Made by a program: the position numbers and the translations under genes. From Lycocorax pyrrhopterus obiensis (Eukaryota > Chordata > Aves > Passeriformes > Paradisaeidae): 64,000 nt of DNA. The stretch spans positions 56,124,975-56,188,974 of the forward strand of contig JACSVZ010000007.1 of NCBI GenBank assembly GCA_014706295.1, in the 5' to 3' direction. Shown here in pieces: positions 12,283 to 21,500 of the stretch (within the stretch, counting starts at the first letter, position 1; each line of letters opens with the position of its first letter). Below the pieces are notes generated by a model that was given only the letters and a program-made list of their open reading frames with translations, was not told the origin of the DNA and searched no databases.

Positions 12283-12574
12283 CAGCAAGCTGTGGTTGGC
12301 TGGTAGCGAGATTTGGAGTAACATATGGCATTAAAAGGCGCACAGCTGGAGGTAGCATTTCCATCGCAGTGAAGTCAGAGCAGCTGACTCTCCAGCTTGC
12401 GGTGTAATTAGCAAACCGAGCACTCCTCCTTCCCTCCCTCCTCCTCCCTCCCGCCTGCCTCTCTCTCCTCTCCCCCTCCCTCCCTCCCGCCGCGCCTCGG
12501 TCGCACTCGCACCGCGCTCCCTCCTGCCCGCCCGGCTCCGCGCCCGCGGCCGGCCCCGCCGCGCCCCGCGGAAG
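12283..12574 (+). other. ZBTB42: Probable ZBTB42 exon 1 (non-coding)
   Basis: The right edge is the consensus donor GAAG|GTAAGC after 12574. The left edge is estimated as about 30 bases downstream of the TATA box. Joined to the acceptor at 13299, the frame that runs into the ZBTB42 start has stops at 12370-12372 and 12409-12411 and no ATG after them, so this exon adds no N-terminal residues. It includes a long pyrimidine-rich tract at 12422-12490. Confidence 0.55.
12422..12490 (+). repeat. Pyrimidine-rich CCTCC/TCCC tract
   Basis: Nearly seventy bases are almost purely C and T on the + strand, made of repeated TCC and CCTCCC blocks, inside the probable non-coding first exon of ZBTB42. Such homopyrimidine tracts near start sites can adopt triplex or quadruplex forms; here only the composition is seen. 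Confidence 0.8.
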
Positions 12575-12851
12575 GTAAGCGCTCGGCCGCGGCACGCAGC
12601 CGGCTGCAGCCCCAGCCCTGCCCTCCCGGCGGCCTTCCGCCGCTTATTTTCCTCCTCGGCTTTTAATAACTTCAAGGGAAACTTTTTTTTCCTCCCCCCT
12701 TTATTCCCCCCCGCCCTTTTCGCATGCGGGGGCCGGAGCCTCTCCCTCCTCTGCCCTGCGCCCCCCTCCCCGCAGAGCCGCCGCTCCCCCAGCGCCAGCC
12801 GCCGCTGTTTTGTTGTGATTCCGTGCATAACGACTGAGGATAAAGTTTAAA

Positions 12852-12877
12852 TGTGCGTGTGTGTGTGTGCGTGCGTG
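12852..12877 (+). repeat. TG/CG dinucleotide repeat
   Basis: A short run of TG units interrupted by CG (gtgcgtgtgtgtgtgtgcgt) lies in the first intron just right of the CpG island. It is an ordinary microsatellite with Z-DNA-prone alternation. Confidence 0.85.
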
Positions 12878-13070
12878 ACGCGGGGAATATGCTTTATTAA
12901 AAGATGCCCCAAGTTAGCGTTGCTGGGAAGACAGCCTGGGAGTTGATGTGCTTTTTTTCTTTTCGGGGGGTGTGTGTTTGCTTTCCTCTGCTTAATTTTA
13001 TTAAAGTGCTTAGTGGGAGAAACAAAGGTTGGAGGGGCTGCTGCTTTACTAGCTTTTGTTTACTTACAAT

Positions 13071-13110
13071 CAAGTTTTTCCTGTTCGGAGCAGGTGCGAA
13101 AGGATGAGAA
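13071..13110 (+). other. ZBTB42: Second, near-identical splice acceptor upstream of the coding exon
   Basis: The string caagtttttcctgtt followed by ggagcag|gtgcgaaagg (AG at 13092-13093) repeats the real acceptor context 206-207 bases downstream (caagtttttcctgtt...gaacag|gttatgaagg, AG at 13298-13299). The 15-base pyrimidine part is identical. If used, the ZBTB42 leader would gain 13094-13299, including ATGs at 13104 and 13112. Another long pyrimidine tract followed by ttacag lies between them (about 13124-13169). Whether the similarity is a local duplication or chance is open. Confidence 0.45.
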
Positions 13111-13296
13111 GCATGTTGTGTTGGTTTTTTTTTTTTTTCCCTCCTCCCCCCCCAATAAAACTATTACAGACAATTAACAGTAAATGTTATCTCCAAGGCT
13201 GTTTCTTTGGCTTGGGTTACCAAAAAGCCGATCTGTTTGTTACAGCTGCTAGGAGGCTTTAGTTTACAGTAGCATTCAAGTTTTTCCTGTTTTGAA

Positions 13297-13300
13297 CAGG
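13297..13300 (+). other. ZBTB42: Splice acceptor of the ZBTB42 coding exon
   Basis: tttttcctgttttgaacag|gttatgaagg gives an exon start at 13300, 14 bases before the start codon. Read in the ZBTB42 frame, the exon opens (G)GY-E-G-R-M-E-F. Human ZBTB18 isoform 1 as I recall it has GYEDS in front of its internal MEFPDHS, so exon boundary and phase look conserved between the two ohnologs. This supports the acceptor independently of the consensus. Confidence 0.7.
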
Positions 13301-13302
13301 TT

Positions 13303-13356
13303 ATGAAGGAAGAATGGAGTTTCCAGACCATAGCCGCCAGTTGCTGCAGTGTCTGA
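13303..13356 (+). other. Upstream ORF overlapping the ZBTB42 start
   Basis: An ATG 11 bases before the ZBTB42 start, in another frame, opens a 17-codon frame beginning MKEEWSFQT and stopping at 13354-13356, so it overlaps the main start. It lies 3 bases into the exon, so every transcript using the acceptor at 13299 should carry it. Its context has G at -3 and A at +4 (moderate), whereas the main start has A at -3 and G at +4 (strong). It could lower translation of ZBTB42 through leaky scanning. Confidence 0.6.
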
Positions 13357-14741
13357 GTCAGCAGCGTCACCAGGGCTTCCTGTGTGACTGTACTGTTTTA
13401 GTTGGAGAAGCTCAATTCAGAGCTCACAGAGCCGTTCTTGCCTCTTGCAGTATGTACTTCCATCTTTTCTACAGGGACCAGTTAGACAAAAGGGATATTG
13501 TGCATCTGAACAGTGACATTGTCACAGCCCCTGCCTTCAGCCTGCTGCTCGAATTCATGTACGAGGGAAAGCTGGAATTCAACAGTCTCCCGGTGGAAGA
13601 TGTGCTGGCTGCGGCGAGCTACCTTCACATGTATGACATTGTGAAAGTCTGCAAGGGCAAGTTGAAAGATAAAGAATTATGTTCGGAAGAGAAGATTAAT
13701 GATGAGGCGGCTAGTTTGGAGAAAGCGGAGCATTTTCTAGATGCTGGAGTGCCCCTGGTCCACGAGTTTGACCCAGGAAACAAACAAAAATTCAGTGTTG
13801 CAGAATACGAGAGAGCAGCAGGCAAAGAAAAGGTCAGCAGTCACCCCGCCTGGTCCTCTGATCATATAAGTGTCAGCTCTGTGCCGACAGAGGCAGAACC
13901 GTGCGCCGCAGCAGCTGGAAAAACAAAGGCTAATGTCAATAGTTCCACAGGACCTTTGTCCCAAAGGTCTGTTAACCATCCCCTGGCTTCGAGTGATGTG
14001 GACTGCGCGCTGGATTTGTCTTTCAAGCCCGTGCCGGGGAGAGATTCCTTACACCCCTCCTATGTCTTTGGACAGCTGGCTTCCGACAGCCAGCAGCAGG
14101 GTACCGAGCCACTTGTTAAAGATGAACAAGACTTGCTGTCAGATCAGGAGGACAGCGAAGCCAGGAGTCCAGAGAGTCAGCATTTTGGGAATTCAGCCAA
14201 AAGCCTAGTGACAGGGTTAGGACACATGTTCGCGGGGAATGGCAGCTCTCATGCCCGAGAGGAGGATATAGATCAAGAGCGAGACGAGAGCGAGGACGAC
14301 ATGGATTCGTCGGACATCTCCTCGGGCGTCCTGGTGCCCCCTGGGCATATCTGCATTTGTCCCCTCTGTAGCAAGGTGTTCCCGAGCCCGCACATCCTTC
14401 AGCTGCACCTGAGCTCTCACTTCCGTGACAAGGACGGCTCCCGGACCCGCCTGTCCCCCGACGGGTCCGTCCCCACTTGCACCCTCTGCGGAAAGACTTT
14501 TTCCTGCATGTACACGCTAAAGAGGCACGAGAGGACTCACTCGGGGGAGAAGCCCTACACCTGCGGCCAGTGCGGGAAGAGCTTCCAGTATTCCCACAAC
14601 CTCAGCCGCCACGCGGTCGTGCACACCAGGGAGAAACCCCACGGGTGCAAGTGGTGCGAGAGACGCTTCACGCAGTCCGGGGATTTGTACAGACATATCC
14701 GCAAATTTCATTGTGGCCTTGTAAAGTCCTTGGTTGTTTGA
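13314..14741 (+). CDS. ZBTB42: Zinc finger and BTB domain protein 42
   Basis: A 475-residue nuclear transcriptional repressor of the BTB/C2H2 class, intact in one exon. Residues about 10-118 form the BTB/POZ dimerisation domain (core [10 protein letters not shown] with D25, then FRAHRAVLA). The linker has a CtBP-like ALDLS motif (232-236), a SUMO consensus VKDE (K269) and an acidic stretch (316-334). Four C2H2 fingers follow: C349/C352/H365/H369, C389/C392/H405/H409, C417/C420/H433/H437 and C445/C448/H461/H466; the last three are contiguous with TGEKP-like linkers (SGEKPYT, REKPHG) and bind DNA. The C-terminus GLVKSLVV and the LSPDG block before finger 2 match human ZBTB42, not ZBTB18, which continues further; neighbouring CEP170B agrees. 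In people ZBTB42 is enriched in skeletal muscle and linked to a lethal congenital contracture syndrome. The start at 13314 has a strong Kozak context and matches the human start MEFP. Human ZBTB42 is about 50 residues shorter, mainly in the linker. Confidence 0.95.
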   Translation: MEFPDHSRQLLQCLSQQRHQGFLCDCTVLVGEAQFRAHRAVLASCSMYFHLFYRDQLDKRDIVHLNSDIVTAPAFSLLLEFMYEGKLEFNSLPVEDVLAAASYLHMYDIVKVCKGKLKDKELCSEEKINDEAASLEKAEHFLDAGVPLVHEFDPGNKQKFSVAEYERAAGKEKVSSHPAWSSDHISVSSVPTEAEPCAAAAGKTKANVNSSTGPLSQRSVNHPLASSDVDCALDLSFKPVPGRDSLHPSYVFGQLASDSQQQGTEPLVKDEQDLLSDQEDSEARSPESQHFGNSAKSLVTGLGHMFAGNGSSHAREEDIDQERDESEDDMDSSDISSGVLVPPGHICICPLCSKVFPSPHILQLHLSSHFRDKDGSRTRLSPDGSVPTCTLCGKTFSCMYTLKRHERTHSGEKPYTCGQCGKSFQYSHNLSRHAVVHTREKPHGCKWCERRFTQSGDLYRHIRKFHCGLVKSLVV

Positions 14742-16234
14742 GATGTGTGACTTTGATTTTGTTATGTTTTGGGTTTTTTTTAACTATCTCCACTCCCCCA
14801 CCCCCAACCCTTTTAAAACAAAACAGGAAAAAAAAGGCAGCATCTAAATTTTAATTTTTTTTTTTCCTCCCTTTCCTTTATTTTGTTTTGGTGATATTCA
14901 CTTCAGGTATATGATCTTTAAAAGATGCAGAGGTATACACTCCAGAGGCCTTTTAATGCAATCCTTCCACCTTTCTGTTTCCCCCCTTCCCCTGCCGCCC
15001 TCCCTTCCTAGCACAGTCCTTTAGGTCTTCTCTTGTGCACCCATGTTACATTATTAATGTGAAATGATCTTAAGTAATTCTGCAATGATTTAGCATCAGT
15101 TTTCACACTGGAAGTACTTGCTTTGTGGTCAGGGTTTTGTTGGTTTGGTTTTTCTTCTTTTTTTTTTTTAACCTTTTTTTTTTGAAAAAGATAATCAGCA
15201 AATTCTGGAGAAAAATTTGGCTTCCATTAAGGTCCCCAAATGCCCTCTGTGTGTTGCAGAGAAACAGCTGAAGAGATGAACTATGATTTAAGTACATTTT
15301 GGTGTAGAGAAACCTGTCTGCACGATGTGGAGTGGGCAGATGTACTTTGGTTTTATAGAGCTAGATGGGACATTGAATTGGCCCAGATTTAAAGGGGTTG
15401 AGGATTCCTGGCTGCGTCTTTGGTACTGGTCATTTTTTATTCTCTTTATTCCATTAATACTGTTCTGCAGTTGGTCCTAAAATCTAAATGAGAAGTTTTT
15501 GCCTTGGGACTTGACTTAAATTTTCCCTTCCCACCCATCCTCCTTACAGGGCTGACCTGCTGAAAAGCTGCTTTTGAGCATAAAATGTGGATGGAAAAAC
15601 ACTTTCTGTCTGCAGTGTATTCACTCCCGAAATGTTGAAGGATGCACGCTAGGACATACAAAAAAAATTGTATAATACGTGAATATTTTCATTCCCATAT
15701 CGACACCCAGAGGCTGATCCCATCCCTCCTGGAGGGGACAGGAGCTGTAAAGTGGCCAAATACCCCTCCTGATACCAGGTTTCTGGGGTTTCGTAGTTCA
15801 AGGTAACTCATACCTTGTGCATTAGGAGATGCCCTGCTGTTTCGCCCGAAAAGTTTGCTGCCATGCTGAAACCAGCAGCATGAAATGATATTTTCTTTTA
15901 TTTTTATGGAGTTGGCGATTCCCTCTGAGCCAAATTGTGTGCAATTGCTGGTGTTTCCAAGGGGCAGCGTGAAGATGAACCACTGGAAGGAAAGCATGGC
16001 CTAACTTTTTCCCCACGTCCCACCTTTTCAGGGGAAATTTTTGGGTGTAATTTTTCTTTTATTTTTTTAGTTTGTTTGTAAACTGAGGCTGCCTGTAACT
16101 ATAGCCAGTTTTACTCCAGATGATTCAGTTTCTTGTCTAATAGATCATCATTTGGTCTGTGCATGTCGGTGGATATCACTTTGTTCCCTTCCAGTCAAAT
16201 TACCCATTCAAGGTACATGTACCTGGGACTGAAA

Positions 16235-16257
16235 TATAATAATAATAATAATAATAT
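16235..16257. repeat. AAT microsatellite
   Basis: About seven AAT units in tandem inside the probable ZBTB42 3' UTR. A simple repeat with no further signal. Confidence 0.9.
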
Positions 16258-18047
16258 CTGAGGGGTTTGAATGTCCTTCTGCTGCATTAGCATTGCTTCA
16301 CCAGCTTTCTTGACACTCCCGGAGTTGTTTGGTGAAACTTAAGCGTGTGTTTTAAAATGAATTTGAAGCACTGAGTTAGATTATTTTTAAAAGTTGTGCT
16401 TAAAATACTGTATTGCATCTTATGAAGAAAAAACTTCCCAATGCCTTTCCCCCTCTGGTCCAAAAACTGAGCACTACCTACATAAATAATATGGGATTGA
16501 CTTTTTTTTTTAAAATAAGTACTTCCTCTTTGAAGAAAATCAGGATATACTTGTTACAGCCTCTTATTATTCATCTCTTAAACTATGAATGTACATGTAA
16601 TGTGAAATTTTGCTTTTATTTATAGTTTTGGGGTTTGTTTTCGGTTTAATTTCTCAACTGTAAAATATTTTTGCTGAACCTGTTACATATGAAAGTTGTG
16701 GGAGAGTACTGTATCTTGAACATAAGTGGCTTTGGTACTGTGGTCTTATTCTACTTAATCAGTTTTTCTTTTTTTTTTCTTTTTTTATTTTTGCTGTGAT
16801 TGGAAATAGCACTGAACAAAATCTAGTAAAATTAAGTTATTTTTCTTTCTACTAAAATTAAGTTATTTTTTTTCTCCTGAAGATACTTGATATAGTATTT
16901 ATTAGATTGTTTTTGTTTTTGTTTTTGAAGTGGAATTATTACTGTTAATCTATTTCAAAAGTAGTTAATTTACACTTTAAATTTTATAACAATGGGTTTT
17001 GCATGTTGAGCAACATGTAAAGAGTTTAATGTAGAGTCAGCATTACTGAAGCTGGTAAACTTAATTTTGCATTCTTGTGACACTTTTGTTTGCATTTCAG
17101 TCTTCAATTACTGTTTGTTTTTATTTTTTTTTTAGAAGATCATAAAATAGGATGTGCCATAAGAACATCATTAGCGTATGGAGCAGGGAAAAGTTGAAAC
17201 AAGTTTTTGTCTGATCTTAGTATAGAAATAATTCATTAAACTGATGCTATGAGCATGCTCTGTGCTGCAGTGAATATGGGGCAAAAGTTGTTTTTGTTGG
17301 TTTTTTTTAAAAATAAGGAAAAAAAAGACTTTCTCATTCTTGACTACATCATGAACACGCTGTTCTCATAGTCTGATATTTGTGTTCCCACTCCTCATAG
17401 CTTGAATTTCTAAAGTAAAGAAATGTTTGCACTTATTTTTGTTCTTAAGGTGACTTTTTTTTGGCTATTACTCTGTGTGTCTCTTATTTTTAAGTTGCAA
17501 TAGCTCGGAGCATGTTTTCAAAATGGTTCATGGCTCTACGGAGAAGTACTAAAACATGGCACACTTCATGCTTGTCTCTTCATAAACTATTTCTCTGTGG
17601 GGCAGTTGCTGTCTCCATAGGGAACAGTCCTGCTCTGCATTTTAAACACTGGATTTGTCTTCTACTACAAACAAATACTGTGAAGTTAATGTAAAAAAAA
17701 AAATCATTGATATTTTTAATTGTTTTTAATCTTGGTGCAGTTCAGATTAAATATGTATATTTAAAGACACTAATTTTTGTGGGAGAGTTTTATAGTATAC
17801 AGTATGTAGAAAAGCTATTGGAATGGAATATATTTTATAAAAATGTTCTATCACTGTTTTATAGTGAACTATTTTTCCTTCAGTGTTAGTGTAATACTGT
17901 TAGTCTAGATACGACAATCGCAGGAAGAGTGATTCAGGCTACTGTTAGCGCTTAGTTTTGCGTGGAGTTCTGTTTGCAACTGTATCGGTATGTGCTGTAC
18001 AATGTGACAATCGTGACTAGGATTGTTGTCTTTATAAATTTACATGA

Positions 18048-18053
18048 AATAAA
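18048..18053 (+). terminator. ZBTB42: Candidate polyadenylation signal AATAAA
   Basis: AATAAA is followed within about 20 bases by a T/G-containing stretch (cgtgctagaattgtaagctt), giving an expected cleavage site near 18070. It is the first canonical hexamer with this context found after the ZBTB42 stop. Transcript ends would decide. Confidence 0.5.
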
Positions 18054-18070
18054 ACGTGCTAGAATTGTAA

Positions 18071-21000
18071 GCTTCAGCCTCCTCCTCCCCCCTTTAGCAG
18101 AAGGGGGTGTGGTGTTTGGGATTTTTTTATTGTGCATTAATAATGATTACTTTAATTGCAAGTATTTTATAATTTGCCGCTTTAAAAAAATTTATTATTA
18201 CATACTTTAATAATTTCTTTCTTTTTCAGGGCCATCTGGAATTTTAGGCGTGTAAGGAGCTGCCGTGTCTCAGTCAGAGCCCTGACTGAGCATTTCCTTA
18301 GTGACCGGGCTGGACCTAACCCAGCACCACTTGTGCATTTTGACCAGGGCTTTTGGGGCTGTTGGAAGGGACTTCTCTTAAGTGCAGAATCTCTCGCAGC
18401 CTTGGGGAGCTGAGCTCTGACCCGCTCCTGCTAACTCCTGCCTTAATCCTTGGGCTGATTTTAGCAGGAGCTGGGACTAGGAGGAGGAAGGCACGAGCTG
18501 TCTGTGCTGGCTGCTGCTCAGGGGAGGACAACACGCTGCTGGGGAGGTTTGCACCTGTACCAAGTGCACTGCGTTCTGTGTTTCTTAATTATGTGGAAGC
18601 AAAGGCTCCTGGCAGAATGGGACTGCCTCGAGATGGTGCTGGTTAAAGGCTGGGCAGGTTATAGTTAATGCTGGTGTGGAGGCACAGCTATCGCTCCCCT
18701 CCTGCTACCACTAGCGGCTTCTTCGCAAGCATCTCAAAATAGGTGGGTATTTCTTGCCTTCAAGCATGTGTCCTTCCGTAGAGATCCTGTGCCTCCATCC
18801 CCATCTGCGGGGAGGGCTGAAAGCTGCTGAAGATACGTGATGATCTGCAATGTGGTGAAGTGTTAAAAACTATAAATATATTTTTTTTAGTTTTTTTTTT
18901 TTAATTTCTACCGCTGAGAGATGGGTGTCCCTGCAGCTGCTTATTTGTGGCACTCTGTTTCCACTCTTTTCTGCTGTTGTGGATGTATGGAAGAACATTC
19001 AAAGGTGTTTTATCTCGCCCCTGCCCCCCAAAAATTTAAATAAATTTGCCCAAATCTGAGTGCAATGCTGGGGAAGGAGGAGGCAAAAGGCTTTTCATTG
19101 AGAGAGAGGGTGCTCAGAAAGAAGCAAGCTTGAAGCTAAACCTGGGAGGTGGATGGCTTGCAAACAGGCTATAAATAACCGTGAGTAGATTGAGGAGAGC
19201 AGCCCACATCTCCTCTGGCATGGGCATGCTGTGCCCATTTTCTTTGTTGATAGCAATTGCTAATGTGAATTCTGGCACTCCAAATCCCGATGCCTGTTGT
19301 TCTGATAACATAATTAAATCTTAGGAATGTGAAATATAAAAAGCTTTGAGAAGAAACCAGGCCACTAAGCGGATACTGGGAAGGGGGGTGTGCAGGCTGT
19401 GTATGTACCAAATAAGCAGTGGGGTTGCTCCAGGCAGGATTCCCTGCCTGCCAGGTCATGGCCACATTGGGAGTGATGCTGCGACCTACAGGAAAGGGGG
19501 TGACCCCCAGGAGCATCTGCTGCCCTAATCCCATTCTGCAAGGGCTGTCATCTTCCAGGATTACAGCACATCATGGACTCCTTAGGTTGGCAGGGGTCAG
19601 CCTTGCCCATACCAGCATCTTGGGTTCCTGCCATTCTTGCAAAGCCTGGTTCTCCTTGGGATGAGTGTTGGGAAATGGTTTTGTTTATTTTTAGCTTTTG
19701 TTTTGAAGTGCTAAGTGCCTTCTGGAAGTGGTCTGTCCTTGGTAGGCACAGAGGTGGCTGTGGCTATCTGGGTGCATCCAGCCATGTGTCACCAAATGCT
19801 GCTGTGCAGCTGAAGACTGCGGAGAAAAGGCTTTTTCCTTGCGTAAGTGATGGGGTCTGGGTTTGGACCAAGTGCCTCCCAAACATGAGGAGGGTTCATG
19901 CTGACCCATGAGAGTGTCCCTGGTGCTGTTGGAGTCTACATTGTGGGGAAGCACTGTGTGGATGGATCTTATTTATTGCTTAAATGGATTAAATTCCTGC
20001 ATGAATTTAATGAGGGAGGTGTCCCCCATGAGAAGTATTTGGGGTAGAGGGATCTTTGTGTTGCCCAGCTGGCTGGTAGTACTGTCACCTTCCAGCTCCT
20101 ACTGTGCTCGAGGTCAGATCATGCCACCCTGAGCTTTGCTTGCCCACCAGTGTCTTTCTGCGCCGTTGTGCTGAGCAAGGTGAACAGCAGAACATGAAAC
20201 AGCAGCTGTTTTCTGAGGGAATCAATGGCAGGTGTGACCCAGCAAAAACAGCCTATGTAGGACAAAGCTGGGCTCAAGTGAAATGGAGTCAAGCCTACGG
20301 TGCAGTTGGTGTGTGAAAACGCCTTGTCCTGGGAGGAGGAGGAGGAGGAAGAATCATGAGCGGAGCTGCGACCGACTGCCTGGAGAGCACTTTATCTCAA
20401 ATGACTTGGTGTTTTGTGCCGGGGAGACCCAGCTGGAAGTGCCACAGGTGGAGCAGCTTTGTGCAGCGACGTCTCCTAACAATCAGACCAAGGGATCCCA
20501 GATTCTTACTTCTCAGAGGTGGGATGACACTGCAGAGGGATGCCAAGCACTCTCCAAGCAGGCACCCTTGGTGTGTGTGCTGTAGCCCTCTGCTCTTCCT
20601 GACATGCTCTTTTCATCCCAATTAAAAAAAAAAAATTTTGCTGTTTAACAGGAGGAGAGTGAGCAAACACATTGGTTATTGTTACCTGTTTCCTGTTTGT
20701 TGTTCTCTCTTGTACAGCTGCTCGCTTCTGTACACAGCTGGCTCCCCTGCCCTTTCAAAATGATCTGTTGCAGAAAACTGAAGTATTTGCCAACCTGGCT
20801 CTAAAAAACCCCTTCAAACAACCACCTCTTCTACATCCTCCTCAATATTCTTGGGCCTTTGCACATCAGCCTCCTCTGTGCCCTACCCCAGCTAGAGGAG
20901 CTCGGTACAGGCAGGGATGAAGACTGATGCTCCCACCAGCAAAGCAACCTGGGCCAGGCAGTGCTGCTGATGTTTTCCAGTGGCAAAGGGTGGGCTCTGG

Positions 21001-21330
21001 CATCCCAATGGGTTTTGAAAGCTTTTCCCAAGAGGGTTTTAAACAATATATATTGTAGATGTCAGGATAGAATTGCTAGGAAAGGGATGTTCTCAGTCTT
21101 AATAACACAGGAATTTGGGAAAACAAAAATTCAAATGCCAACCTCATCCACAGGTTACTTATCCCTCGGGATAACTCAGCCCACACACTAGGTACTCTCT
21201 GTTCCCCAACCTTCTTTATCTCTCTCTCTTTTCTGTGCTATCCAGGTGGTGTTACGAACCATCTGCTGCAGTGATTCAGCAGAATCCATTTAGCGCTTTC
21301 CCAGAGAGGCCGGCATCTGCCAGGCAAGGG
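18071..21330. other. Intergenic, no gene recognised
   Basis: No supported coding sequence. A very good splice-acceptor sequence (pyrimidine run then ttttcag, AG at 18228-18229) lies just past the presumed ZBTB42 end and could mark an exon of an extended or non-coding transcript. Small T- and A-runs occur at about 18880-18905 and 20625-20640. Open frames in this region overlap in several phases and show no domain. Confidence 0.5.
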
Positions 21331-21500
21331 GGAGACCGTGGGGAAGCCCGGCACATCTGCCACCGTGTCTGCGAGCGAGGGCCGGGGTCAGCCCCCAGCC
21401 TCCCCGGGGCCGCCCCGCGGGGCGCGGGTTCTGTGTGAGAGCACCGCGAGCTTCGCCCTCGTCCTCGGGGCTCGTCTGGCTCGGCCCGGGTGGTTAATTA
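21320..21500. promoter_or_regulatory. Small isolated CpG-rich cluster
   Basis: About 180 bases of CpG-dense, G+C-rich DNA (for example ccgccccgcggggcgcgggt at about 21409-21428) stand out from an ordinary background. This is shorter than a typical CpG-island promoter. It could be an orphan enhancer, an alternative or non-coding RNA promoter, or a compositional accident; no donor-flanked exon was recognised. Confidence 0.4.

Larger units (their letters stand above)
11040..12830 (+). promoter_or_regulatory. ZBTB42: CpG island, ZBTB42 promoter region
   Basis: About 1.8 kb of very G+C-rich, CpG-dense DNA begins abruptly and ends about 500 bases before the ZBTB42 coding exon. It contains GC-box-like runs, NotI-like GCGGCCGC (11478-11485) and at least two good + strand splice donors (after 11926 and after 12574), suggesting alternative first exons. 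A less G+C-rich pocket at about 12240-12420 holds a TATAAA box and CAGCTG/CATATG E-boxes. The long open frames across the island on both strands are G+C artefacts (proline/arginine/alanine-rich). Whether it also drives a leftward transcript such as AKT1 cannot be told. Confidence 0.85.
14742..18070 (+). other. ZBTB42: Probable long 3' UTR of ZBTB42
   Basis: About 3.3 kb after the stop is A+T-rich, free of recognised transposons, full of T-runs and ATTTA-like elements, and without convincing coding potential. It ends at the first well-placed AATAAA (18048). This composition is typical of long brain/muscle 3' UTRs and differs from the flanking intergenic DNA, but the extent is inferred. ATTAAA at about 17235 could give a shorter form. 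Confidence 0.6.

Noticed and set aside
11315..12595. Several open frames of 165-304 codons on both strands across the ZBTB42 CpG island
   Set aside because: Proline/arginine/alanine/glycine-rich translations in all frames are what stop-poor G+C-rich DNA gives. No domain is present and they overlap promoter features.
13314..14741. Assignment to ZBTB18
   Set aside because: The C-terminus ends GLVKSLVV as in ZBTB42 (ZBTB18 continues for about 30 residues more), the LSPDG block before finger 2 is ZBTB42-like, and the neighbour fits CEP170B.
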